NCBI GenBank assembly: GCA_016869915.1
Contig: VGDA01000236.1
Span: forward strand, 1-6,041
Direction of reading: 5' to 3'
DNA length: 6,041 nt
Origin: Alphaproteobacteria bacterium
GTDB lineage: Bacteria > Pseudomonadota > Alphaproteobacteria > CACIAM-22H2
The notes beneath the pieces are model-generated. The model was not told where the DNA came from and did no database searches. It worked only from the letters and a program-made list of their open reading frames with translations. The translations under genes were made by a program, and so were the position numbers. Of this stretch, positions 1 to 5,968 are shown piece by piece (the stretch's first letter is position 1; each line of letters begins with the position of its first letter).

Positions 1-12
1 GGCCGCTGGCGC

Positions 13-951
13 TCAGGCGTCCGCCACCTTGTTGCGCAGCGTGCCGATGCGCTCGATCGTCGCCTCGGCCACGTCGCCCGGCTTCAGGTAGAAGCGCTCG
101 GGCTCCGGCCGCGCCAGCGCCACGCCCGAGGGCGTGCCCGTCGTGATCATGTCGCCTGGCGACAGGCCCACGCGCGACCAGTACGACACCAGCTCGGCGA
201 TGCCGAAGATCATGTCCGAGGTATTGGCGTGCTGGCGCGTTTCGCCGTTCACCGCCATGCGGATGTCGAGCACCTGCGGGTCGCGGATCTCGTCGGCGGT
301 CGTCATCCACGGGCCGAGCGGCGCGAAGCTCGGGAAGTTCTTGGACAGCGTCAGCCCGATCTGGTGCTCCATCTCGACGCGCTGGATCCGCCGCGCACCG
401 ACGTCGTTGCAGATCGTGTAGCCGGCCACGACGTCGAGCGCACGCGCGCGCGGCACCTCGAAGGCGGGGCTGCCGATCACCACGACGAGCTCGATCTCGT
501 AGTCGACGCAGTCGACGCCGCGCGGGATGCGGATCGCCTCGCCATGCGGGATGATCGCCGAGGCGAGCTTCACGAAGGCCGTCGGGTGCTCGGCCTTCTC
601 GATCTTCCGGCCGCGCTCGGCCCAGATGCGCTGTCCCTCGCGCAGGTGGTCGGCGTAGTTGCGCCCGGCCGCGATGAAGCTGCGCGGGCGCGGCACCGGC
701 GGGCCGAGCCGCACCGAGGCGAGGTCGTGGACCGCGGACGCGATTCGTGCCTCGGCCGCCTCGCCGACGCGCCGCGCGAGCGCCTGTCCCTCCGCGCCGA
801 GCCAGGAACCGTCCTCGACCCCGGAGGAGAGGCCCGGCACCGTCATGCCGAGCGCGGCCGCGGCGGCCGCGAGGTCGGTGGCGCGGCCTTCCGCGGGGAA
901 GGCCGCGGCGCGCCAGGGGCCGCCGGCGACCGAGATCGTGCCGAGCTTCAT
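13..951 (-). CDS. FAH-family (fumarylacetoacetate hydrolase-like) enzyme
   Basis: A 312-residue cytoplasmic enzyme of the fumarylacetoacetate hydrolase superfamily, whose members hydrolyse or decarboxylate beta-diketo or 2-oxo acids in aromatic and sugar-acid breakdown using Mg2+ or Mn2+. Seen in the sequence: a variable N-terminal region (1-85), then the FAH core. The core has NYADHLRE (98-105, with the family's catalytic-type His102 and Glu105), DYEIELVVVIG (150-160, metal ligands Glu152 and Glu154), GYTICNDVGAR (177-187, metal ligand Asp183), SKNFPSFAPLGPW (203-215) and GDMITTGTPSGVA (266-278). All key metal-binding residues are present and the length is normal for the bacterial family. 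The start ATG (949-951) has a GGAGG (complement of 961-965) 9 nt upstream. It follows the cupin gene by 23 bp on the same strand, so the two are probably co-transcribed. The substrate cannot be read from the sequence; fumarylpyruvate hydrolase, acylpyruvase and diketo-deoxy-sugar-acid hydrolase are all possible. The family call is firm. Confidence 0.95.
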   Translation of the reverse strand: MKLGTISVAGGPWRAAAFPAEGRATDLAAAAAALGMTVPGLSSGVEDGSWLGAEGQALARRVGEAAEARIASAVHDLASVRLGPPVPRPRSFIAAGRNYADHLREGQRIWAERGRKIEKAEHPTAFVKLASAIIPHGEAIRIPRGVDCVDYEIELVVVIGSPAFEVPRARALDVVAGYTICNDVGARRIQRVEMEHQIGLTLSKNFPSFAPLGPWMTTADEIRDPQVLDIRMAVNGETRQHANTSDMIFGIAELVSYWSRVGLSPGDMITTGTPSGVALARPEPERFYLKPGDVAEATIERIGTLRNKVADA

Positions 952-974
952 GGCATCGCGCCTCCGGCCGGGGA

Positions 975-1853
975 TCAGAACAGCTCGAAGGGCACGATCT
1001 CGGACTTTGACCAGCCGACCATCAGGAGCTTCACGTCGTCCTTGGCCGAGATCGCGCCGTGGCGCTCGCCCGAGGGCAGCATGAAGTAGGACGTGGTCGG
1101 GAAGTCCTTGCCGTCGAAGGACGCCGTGCCCTCGGTCAGGAACACCGCGCGATGGCCCGCGGGGCTGGCCGCGGGGATCGCCGCGCCCGCCGCGATCGAC
1201 ACCAGCTTGATGTTCGGGCCGGTCTCGAAGAAATAGCCGAGATGCTTCGCCGACACGCCCGGCACCGTGCGATGCGCGATCCAGGGATAGGCGCCGGAGC
1301 GCATCACGACGTAGCTGGTCAGGCGCGGCTGCGGGTAGACGACGGGCTCGCCCGTCACCTTCTCGAGGATCGCCTCGTAGGCGTCGCGGTTGCGCCCGTC
1401 CGGGAAGGTGTAGACGCCTTCCTCGAACTTGCCGGCCTGCGCGAGCGCGCGCTGCGCAGTCACGACCTCGTCGGGATCGGGGTAGGGGATGCCGGACGGG
1501 CCCTCGAACTGGATGTCGATGAAGTGCATCTGCTCGGAGCCGCCTTCCTCGACTGGCACCGGCTTGATCGGGCCGTAATAGGCGCCCTCGGGGATGTAGA
1601 GGCAGTCGCCCGCCTCGTAGACCTCGCGCCCGTACTTCATCTTGCCGCCGACGAGCAGGCGGACCTGCTGGAACGTATGGCGATGGCGCGGCGAGTGGTA
1701 GTAGGGGTCGGCGTAGAGGCTGCCGATGCGCGCGCCGATGCCGCGCGCCTTGTCGAAGAAGCCCTGGTAGCGCTGCTTGTAGCCCGGCCGCACCCCGATA
1801 TCGACCCAGGGAAGGTCGACCTCCCGCACGCCGGTCCCGCTCGCGATGCCCAT
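975..1853 (-). CDS. Bicupin-like cupin-domain protein
   Basis: A 292-residue protein with two cupin-like halves and no export signal. In the first half, motif 1 reads HSPRHRHTFQQVRLLVGG (53-70): His57 and His59 are present but Gln63 stands where most cupins have Glu. Motif 2 reads GDCLYIPEGAYYGP (82-95), with Tyr93 where the usual metal-binding His would be. The second half (about 205-285) keeps a PSGERHG motif 2 (260-266, His265) but has no HxH motif 1. The metal site is therefore atypical. Cupins of this size include dioxygenases, isomerases and non-catalytic binders. The adjacent FAH-family gene suggests a catabolic step that yields its substrate, as gentisate dioxygenase does for fumarylpyruvate hydrolase, but the motifs do not support calling it gentisate dioxygenase. 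The start ATG (1851-1853) is preceded by AGGGGGAG (complement of 1861-1868) with 7-nt spacing. First gene of a probable two-gene operon. The fold is fairly sure; the function is unknown. Confidence 0.88.
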   Translation of the reverse strand: MGIASGTGVREVDLPWVDIGVRPGYKQRYQGFFDKARGIGARIGSLYADPYYHSPRHRHTFQQVRLLVGGKMKYGREVYEAGDCLYIPEGAYYGPIKPVPVEEGGSEQMHFIDIQFEGPSGIPYPDPDEVVTAQRALAQAGKFEEGVYTFPDGRNRDAYEAILEKVTGEPVVYPQPRLTSYVVMRSGAYPWIAHRTVPGVSAKHLGYFFETGPNIKLVSIAAGAAIPAASPAGHRAVFLTEGTASFDGKDFPTTSYFMLPSGERHGAISAKDDVKLLMVGWSKSEIVPFELF

Positions 1854-1983
1854 GTCCCGTCTCCCCCTCGTCGCATTGACCTGCAGCGGATCCTAGTGCA
1901 CCCGCGCGCGGCGTTGAACCGCGACGTCCATGCGCGGATCGCATAGGCTCGCATCCCCTGCGGCGGCACCACGGCATGGCACC
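1854..1983. other. Divergent intergenic region
   Basis: 130 bp separating the minus-strand cupin gene from the plus-strand ThuA-like gene, so both promoters must lie here or overlap the genes. The ribosome-binding site of the cupin gene is at 1861-1868 (minus strand). A minus-strand promoter candidate lies at 1890-1918 and is listed separately. For the plus strand I see only a poor -10-like TAGGCT at 1944-1949 with no good -35 element. No convincing operator repeat was found; a short CGCGG/CCGCG pair (1907-1911 and 1919-1923) is no more than GC-rich DNA produces by chance. Confidence 0.7.
1890..1918 (-). promoter_or_regulatory. Candidate sigma70-type promoter for the cupin-FAH operon
   Basis: Read on the minus strand, TTCAAC (complement of 1913-1918) lies 17 nt before TAGGAT (complement of 1890-1895). 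The -10 matches TATAAT at 4 of 6 positions including the key first, second and last bases; the -35 matches TTGACA at only 3 of 6. The spacing is ideal and AT-containing hexamers are scarce in this DNA. Transcription would start near base 1883, about 30 nt before the cupin ATG, leaving room for the ribosome-binding site. Inferred by eye. Confidence 0.4.
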
Positions 1984-2679
1984 ATGCGCAACCTCGTCAT
2001 CATCGGCGGCATCACGCATCCCTTCGCGGCCTCGGGCGCCGAGTTTGCCTCGATGCTGGCGCCGCATGGCATCGCCAGCGAGATGACCGAGGACGTCGAG
2101 GCGGGCCTCGCGCGCGTCGCGCGCGGCGAGTTCGACCTGCTGACGATCAACGCGCTGCGCTGGTCGATGACGCAGCATGAGAAATACGCGCCGCATCGCG
2201 CGCGCTGGTCCTTCGCCCTCTCCGAGCAGGGGCGCGCGGCGATCGAGGGGCACCTGGCGCGCGGCGGCGCGCTGCTCGGGCTGCATACCGCCAGCATCTG
2301 CTTCGACGACTGGCCCGGATGGGGCCGCATCCTCGGCGGCGCCTGGCGATGGGGCCGGTCCTCGCACCCGCCCTTCGGCCCGGTCGAGGTGCGGCTCGAC
2401 GCGCGCGGCCACCCGCTGCTCGCGGGGCTGCCGGACTTCGAGCTGCGCGACGAGGTCTATGGCGACCTCGACCTCCAGCCCGGGCTCGTGCCGCTCGCCC
2501 ATGCGCGCGCTGCCGGCGGCGCCTGGCACCCCGTGCTGTGGGAGCGGGAGGTCGGGCGGGGTCGCGTCGTCTACGACGCGCTCGGCCACGACGTCGCGTC
2601 GCTGGCGCATCCCGTGCATCGCCGCATCGTGCTGCGCGCCGCGCTGCGCGCCTGCGGCCTGCCGCTCGCGGGGACCTGA
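1984..2679 (+). CDS. ThuA-like (class I glutamine amidotransferase-fold) protein
   Basis: A 231-residue protein of the ThuA-like family, which has a class I amidotransferase-type flavodoxin-like fold and is named from a trehalose-utilisation gene; the biochemical role of most members is unknown. Family signs: first strand RNLVIIGGITHPF (2-14), FDLLTINAL (50-58), the turn GGALLGLHTAS (94-104) where amidotransferases place their nucleophile but where this protein has His101 and no Cys, HPLLAGLPDFELRDEVYGDL (143-162), and the closing HPVLWERE (182-189), GRGRVVYDALGHD (191-203). No signal peptide. Start choice: the ATG at 1984 places the conserved first beta-strand at the N-terminus. The frame is open to an earlier ATG at 1930, but those 18 extra residues look non-coding. 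There is no clear Shine-Dalgarno sequence before 1984. Divergent from the cupin-FAH operon and possibly functionally linked to it. ThuA relatives are often found with sugar-catabolism genes, but no substrate can be assigned. Confidence 0.88.
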   Translation: MRNLVIIGGITHPFAASGAEFASMLAPHGIASEMTEDVEAGLARVARGEFDLLTINALRWSMTQHEKYAPHRARWSFALSEQGRAAIEGHLARGGALLGLHTASICFDDWPGWGRILGGAWRWGRSSHPPFGPVEVRLDARGHPLLAGLPDFELRDEVYGDLDLQPGLVPLAHARAAGGAWHPVLWEREVGRGRVVYDALGHDVASLAHPVHRRIVLRAALRACGLPLAGT

Positions 2680-2681
2680 GC

Positions 2682-2715
2682 CCCCGTCGCCCGGCGGGGC
2701 GCTTCACGCTTTCTT
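2682..2715 (+). terminator. Weak candidate terminator after the ThuA-like gene
   Basis: Three bases past the stop codon, CCCCGTC (2682-2688) can pair with GGCGGGG (2693-2699) around a 4-nt loop, a 7-bp stem with one G-T wobble. A T-rich stretch (2709-2715, CTTTCTT) follows only after 9 further bases, so this is not a textbook intrinsic terminator. It sits where one would be expected, between the ThuA-like gene and the DUF1800/DUF1501 unit. Confidence 0.3.
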
Positions 2716-2744
2716 GACGCCGCGGGCGGAGGCTTGCCGCTCCC

Positions 2745-2762
2745 GGACAGGAGTGTCCATTG
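2745..2762 (+). promoter_or_regulatory. Ribosome-binding site in a small hairpin, and TTG start of the DUF1800 gene
   Basis: AGGAG (2749-2753) lies 6 nt before a TTG codon at 2760-2762, which fixes this rare start: it is the only nearby start that gives a complete Sec signal peptide, and the next in-frame Met is residue 63, past the signal and first domain motif. The site GGACAGGAGTGTCC (2745-2758) is a perfect 5-bp inverted repeat (GGACA and TGTCC) whose 4-base loop is GGAG, so the ribosome-binding core would sit in the loop of an mRNA hairpin that ends one base before the start codon. Confidence 0.7.
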
Positions 2763-4709
2763 CGCAGCCTCGCCATCGTGCTGGCCCTGCTCGCCGCGAT
2801 CCTCGTGGCGCCCGTCAGCCACGCGCTGCCGCCAGAGGAGGCCCGCCACCTGCTCGCGCGCGTGGGCTTCGGCGCCGCGCCCGCGGAGATCGAGGAACTC
2901 GCGCCGCTCGCGCGCGAGCAGGCGGTGGACCTGCTCCTGTCGCGCATGCGGCGCGCGCCGGTGCTGCCGCGGCCCGCCTTCCTCGACGCGCCCTGGCCGC
3001 CCTACCGGGACATGTATTCGCGCATGACCCAGGGCGAGCGCGACGCCTTCATCCAGGCGCGGCGCGCCGAGCTGCAGCAGGTGAAGGCCTGGTGGTACGC
3101 GGAGATGATCTCGACGCCATCGCCGCTGACCGAGCGCATGGCGCTGTTCTGGCACAACCACTTCGTCTCCGCCTTCGAGGGCGTCGGCCAGAACGTCCAC
3201 CGCATGTGGGACCAGAACGCGATGTTCCGCGCCGAGGCCGGCGGCAGCTTCGCGCGGCTGCTCGAGGCGAGCCTCTCCGACCCCGTCCTGCTGCGCTACC
3301 TCGACGCGCATCGCAACGTGAAGGGACGGCCCAACGAGAACCTCGCGCGCGAGCTGCTCGAGCTCTTCGCGCTGGGCGAGGGGCACTACGCGGAGGCCGA
3401 CATCCGCGAGATTGCGCGCGCGCTCACCGGGCTCGGCCTCGATCCGCGCGACGACTGGGGCTTCCGCTTCTTCCCCGGCAACCACGATCCCGGAACCAAG
3501 CGCTTCCTGGGCGAGCCGGGCTCCGGCGCCGCGGACGTCGTGCGCGTGCTGCTCGCGCGCGATCGCACGGCAGCCTTCCTCGCCGCGAAGCTCTGGCGCG
3601 AGTTCGGCGCGCCGGAGCCCGACGCAGCGGCCGAGGCGGCGATCGCCGCGGCGTTGCGCGGCTCGGGATGGGAGATCCGCCCGGCTCTGCGCGCGCTCTT
3701 CCTGTCCGACGCCTTCTGGAGCCCGCGCCACCGCGGCGCGCTGGTGAAGTCGCCCGTCGTGCTGATCGTCGCGGCGCATCGCGAGCTCGGCCTGCCCGTC
3801 GTCGACCTGGGCGCGCTGCCCGTCCATGGCAGGCGGCTGGGCCAGGACCTGTTCGAGCCGCCCAACGTGAAGGGTTGGCCGGGCGGCACGGCGTGGATCA
3901 CGCCGGCGAGCCTGGTCGCTCGGCACGACGTGATGGAGCGGCTGCTCGCCAACCGCCAGCTGGTCGCCGGCCCGGAGATGGCGGGCCGCCGCGTCCTGGC
4001 GCTGCGCGTCGCGGGGGACGCCTGGAACGGGCCGCCGATCATGAGGCTCACGATCAACGGCGACCGCCTCGTCGCGCGGCGCGAGATCGAGTTCGCCACC
4101 GACACCGCGCGCCACGGCACGCTGCCCGACCGCGCCGACTGGAACTGGCGCGTCCTGCGCTTCCAGGTCGACGAGGAAATCCGCGTCGCGAAGGTGGAGT
4201 TCCTGAACGACGCCGCGGCGCCTGCCTCGGACGGGCCGCGCCGCGGCGACCGCAACCTCTTCGTGGAATGGCTCGAGGCCGATGGCGAGCGCTTCCAGGC
4301 CGCCGACGCGACCCAGGCCTGGCGCGGCGTCAGTTGCGGCGGCCCGCCGCGCCCCGGCAACCTCAACTGCAATGGCGAGCTCGTCTTCGATCTCGCGGCG
4401 ATGCGCGCCGCCGGCCGCATGCGCCCGCGCGACGCGACCGAAGGCATGATGGCCGGCATGGCCGCGCCGTCGATGGGCGCCGGCATGGCGCCGGCCTCGA
4501 CGCGCGCGCCGGCGACCGCCCTGCCGCCGCGCGCGACGCATCTCGACGCGCGCGGCTGGCTGGGCGGGCTTCCCCCGCTGCTGCGCCGTCCGGACATGGC
4601 CTGGCGCGCGCTCGCGCCGCTGCCGCCGGTCGGTGGCGCGCAGGGCGGCGCCGAGGCCGAGGCGCTGCTGCGCGCCATCGTCTTCGATCCCGTCTACCAG
4701 CTGATGTGA
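2760..4709 (+). CDS. Secreted DUF1800 protein with an inserted CBM60-like module
   Basis: A 649-residue exported protein of the DUF1800 family, whose function is unknown. Residues 1-22 form a Sec signal peptide (basic start, hydrophobic LAIVLALLAAILVAPV, likely cleavage after Ala22 in VSHA). DUF1800 hallmarks in order: HLLARVGFG (30-38), ERMALFWHNHF (125-135), NENLARELLELFALGEGHY (192-210), REIARALTGL (216-225), HDPGTKRFLG (242-251), LFLSDAFW (313-320), KSPVVLIVAAHRELGL (330-345) and GQDLFEPPNVKGWPGG (361-376). The expected C-terminal end of the domain (about 598-649, ending VFDPVYQLM) comes only after an insert. That insert comprises a CBM60-like module (about 412-545) and a Met-rich linker (about 554-580). 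TTG start with a good ribosome-binding site. The DUF1501 gene begins 11 bp after the stop; DUF1800 and DUF1501 genes are frequent neighbours, so the products probably act together outside the cytoplasm. The family call is firm, the insert call fairly good, the role unknown. Confidence 0.93.
   Translation: MRSLAIVLALLAAILVAPVSHALPPEEARHLLARVGFGAAPAEIEELAPLAREQAVDLLLSRMRRAPVLPRPAFLDAPWPPYRDMYSRMTQGERDAFIQARRAELQQVKAWWYAEMISTPSPLTERMALFWHNHFVSAFEGVGQNVHRMWDQNAMFRAEAGGSFARLLEASLSDPVLLRYLDAHRNVKGRPNENLARELLELFALGEGHYAEADIREIARALTGLGLDPRDDWGFRFFPGNHDPGTKRFLGEPGSGAADVVRVLLARDRTAAFLAAKLWREFGAPEPDAAAEAAIAAALRGSGWEIRPALRALFLSDAFWSPRHRGALVKSPVVLIVAAHRELGLPVVDLGALPVHGRRLGQDLFEPPNVKGWPGGTAWITPASLVARHDVMERLLANRQLVAGPEMAGRRVLALRVAGDAWNGPPIMRLTINGDRLVARREIEFATDTARHGTLPDRADWNWRVLRFQVDEEIRVAKVEFLNDAAAPASDGPRRGDRNLFVEWLEADGERFQAADATQAWRGVSCGGPPRPGNLNCNGELVFDLAAMRAAGRMRPRDATEGMMAGMAAPSMGAGMAPASTRAPATALPPRATHLDARGWLGGLPPLLRRPDMAWRALAPLPPVGGAQGGAEAEALLRAIVFDPVYQLM
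3993..4394 (+). other. CBM60-like carbohydrate-binding module within the DUF1800 protein
   Basis: Residues about 412-545 of the DUF1800 protein do not resemble DUF1800. They read as a beta-rich module: PPIMRLTINGDRL (425-437), a middle strand region WNWRVLRFQV (461-470), then VEFLNDAAAP (479-488), the pattern GDRNLFVEWLEADGERF (496-512), and a closing stretch with Cys526 and Cys537 in NLNCNGELVFD (534-544). Bacterial Ca2+-dependent xylan-binding modules (CBM60 type) carry the same order of marks: an F-x-N-D strand, an acidic-R-N-L-hydrophobic-V-D/E strand followed by a hydrophobic residue and a Gly turn, and a late Cys pair near a CNG motif. The two Cys would form a disulfide after export. 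Ligands of this class bind terminal or internal sugars through calcium. The assignment is from recognised patterns, not from a search, and the ligand is unknown. Confidence 0.65.
4452..4489 (+). repeat. In-frame 11-bp direct repeat in the Met-rich linker
   Basis: GCCGGCATGGC occurs at 4452-4462 and again at 4479-4489, offset by 27 bp (nine codons), so both copies encode the same residues, AGMA. They lie in a low-complexity linker of the DUF1800 protein (about residues 554-580) that has Met at 554, 563, 564, 567, 572 and 576. The repeat probably reflects local duplication in a flexible linker between the CBM-like module and the C-terminal DUF1800 segment. Confidence 0.6.
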
Positions 4710-4720
4710 GGGCCGGGCCC

Positions 4721-5947
4721 ATGGATCGCCGAGTCTTCCTAGCCGGGACGGCGCTGCTCGCCGCCTGCGGAACCGACGGGCAGGCGCCGCTCGCGCCCGC
4801 GGCATCGATCCGCGCACCGCGCAGGGGCGACGCCCTGCCCGGGCCGCTCGACCAGCGCATCCTCGTGCTCGTGGAACTGCAGGGCGGCAATGACGGGCTC
4901 AACACCGTCATCCCCGTCTCGCAGCCGGCCTATCGCAGCCTGCGCCCCGGACTCGCGATCGATCCCGCGCGCGCGCTCGGCCTCGACGCCGACCATGCGC
5001 TGCATCCCGCGCTCGCGCCGCTGCTCGAGGCCTGGGACGCGGGCGAATGCGCGATCGTCGAATCGGTCGGCTACCCGCGGCCGAACCGCTCGCATTTCCG
5101 CTCGATCGAGATCTGGGAGCAGGCGACCGCCAGCGACGCCTATGCCAGCGAGGGCTGGGCGGCGCGCGCTCTGCGCGAGCATCCCTCGCCGGCGCTGCGC
5201 GCGGGCGCAGACGCGGACGGCATCGTCGTCGGCACCGGCGCGATCGGCCCGCTTGCGGGCGCCGGCCTGCGCGTCGTCAACATGCGCGACCCGCGCCAGT
5301 TCCTCGCGCAGGGCGAGAGGCTGCGCGCGCTCGGCGCGCCCGCCGGCGGGCCGGAGGCGCTGCGCCATCTCGTGCGCACGCAGAACGAGGCGGCTGCCGC
5401 GGCGCAGGCGGTGCAGCGCAAGCTCACGGGACGCGAACGCTTCTCGCGCCGCTTCGGCTGGGACCCTCTCGCGCGCGGCCTCGCCCATGCGGCGGACCTG
5501 GTGGCCGATGGCGTGCATGCGCCGGCGTGGAAGGTGACGCTCGCGGGCTTCGATACCCACGCCGACCAGGCGCAGCGGCACGAGCGCCTGCTGGGCCAGG
5601 TGGCCGGCGCGCTCGCGACGTTCCGCGCCGCGATGCGCGAGATGGGGCGCTGGAACGACACGCTCGTCCTGACCTACTCGGAATTCGGCCGGCGCGCCGC
5701 GGAGAACCTGTCGCGCGGCACCGACCATGGCGCCGCCGCGCCCCTCTTCGCGCTCGGCTGCGCGGTGGAGGGCGGGCTGCGCGGGACGACGCCCGACCTC
5801 GACGCGCTCGAGGACGGCGACGTCCGCGCGCGCGTCGATTTCCGCGCGGTCTATGCCGGCGTGATCGCCGGCCTCTGGGGGCACGAGTCGAATTTCCTCT
5901 CGGCGCAGGGACACGCGCCGCTGCACCTGCTGCGCCGCCGCGCCTGA
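4721..5947 (+). CDS. DUF1501 protein, Tat-exported putative lipoprotein
   Basis: A 408-residue DUF1501 protein, a family of unknown function that I recall being placed in the alkaline phosphatase/sulfatase-like fold group. The N-terminus MDRRVFLAGTALLAAC combines a twin-arginine-like RRVFL motif (3-7) with a lipobox LAAC, so Cys16 is probably lipidated; residue 17 is Gly, not Asp, which fits outer-membrane sorting rather than inner-membrane retention. Family motifs: VELQGGNDGLNTVIP (51-65), GYPRPNRSHF (117-126), LAGFDTHADQ (274-283), LTYSEFGRR (317-325) and GTDHG (333-337). Asp58, Asp278, His280, Asp335 and His336 are candidate metal ligands by analogy with the fold group (inference). Length is normal. 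The ATG is 11 bp after the DUF1800 stop, and its GAGGG (4708-4712, 8-nt spacing) overlaps that stop codon, so translation is probably coupled. Tat export implies folding, perhaps with a cofactor or metal, before transport. Partner: the DUF1800 protein. Confidence 0.93.
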   Translation: MDRRVFLAGTALLAACGTDGQAPLAPAASIRAPRRGDALPGPLDQRILVLVELQGGNDGLNTVIPVSQPAYRSLRPGLAIDPARALGLDADHALHPALAPLLEAWDAGECAIVESVGYPRPNRSHFRSIEIWEQATASDAYASEGWAARALREHPSPALRAGADADGIVVGTGAIGPLAGAGLRVVNMRDPRQFLAQGERLRALGAPAGGPEALRHLVRTQNEAAAAAQAVQRKLTGRERFSRRFGWDPLARGLAHAADLVADGVHAPAWKVTLAGFDTHADQAQRHERLLGQVAGALATFRAAMREMGRWNDTLVLTYSEFGRRAAENLSRGTDHGAAAPLFALGCAVEGGLRGTTPDLDALEDGDVRARVDFRAVYAGVIAGLWGHESNFLSAQGHAPLHLLRRRA

Positions 5948-5968
5948 GCGCCGCGCGCGGGGCGTCAG
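5944..5968. terminator. Candidate bidirectional hairpin between convergent genes
   Basis: CTGA (5944-5947) pairs with TCAG (5965-5968) and CGCC (5949-5952) with GGCG (5961-5964), leaving one bulged G (5948) and an 8-base loop. The stop codon of the DUF1501 gene and that of the putative convergent gene sit in opposite arms. There is no T tract on either side, so termination is only a guess from position. Confidence 0.25.

Noticed and set aside
975..1853. Calling the cupin gene gentisate 1,2-dioxygenase
   Set aside because: The neighbour is suggestive, but the protein is shorter than typical members and lacks the expected metal-binding His/Glu pattern.
1907..1923. CGCGG/CCGCG inverted repeat as an operator in the divergent region
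   Set aside because: Five-base GC-only arms are expected by chance in this sequence, and the arms do not extend.
229..1946. Two long plus-strand open frames (229-1089 and 1059-1946) opposite the FAH and cupin genes
   Set aside because: Low-complexity Arg/Ala/Asp/His-rich translations without domain motifs; antisense shadows of the minus-strand genes.
1930..1983. Earlier ATG at 1930 as the ThuA-like gene start
   Set aside because: The 18 extra residues have no family counterpart, and the conserved first beta-strand starts right after the ATG at 1984.
13..2619. Single 868-codon open frame on the minus strand running through the FAH gene and beyond
   Set aside because: Only the last 312 codons match a protein family. 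Upstream it runs out of frame through the cupin gene and antisense to the ThuA-like gene, with the Arg/Ala-rich composition typical of shadow frames in GC-rich DNA, so it is not a fusion.
2713..2742. CTTGAC (2713-2718) as the -35 of a promoter for the DUF1800/DUF1501 genes
   Set aside because: A good -35 hexamer, but no acceptable -10 at 16-18 nt spacing (the region reads CCGCTC), so no promoter is claimed.
2177..4720. Upstream in-frame extension of the DUF1501 gene across the DUF1800 gene
   Set aside because: It is the wrong frame for two well-supported genes and is Arg/Pro/Ala repetitive. The ATG at 4721 has a ribosome-binding site and begins a Tat/lipoprotein signal.
2571..4817. 748-codon open frame antisense to the DUF1800 gene
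   Set aside because: Composition is dominated by Arg, Ala, Gly and Glu with no recognisable domain, and the opposite strand carries clear family motifs throughout. Stop codons are simply rare in this GC-rich DNA.
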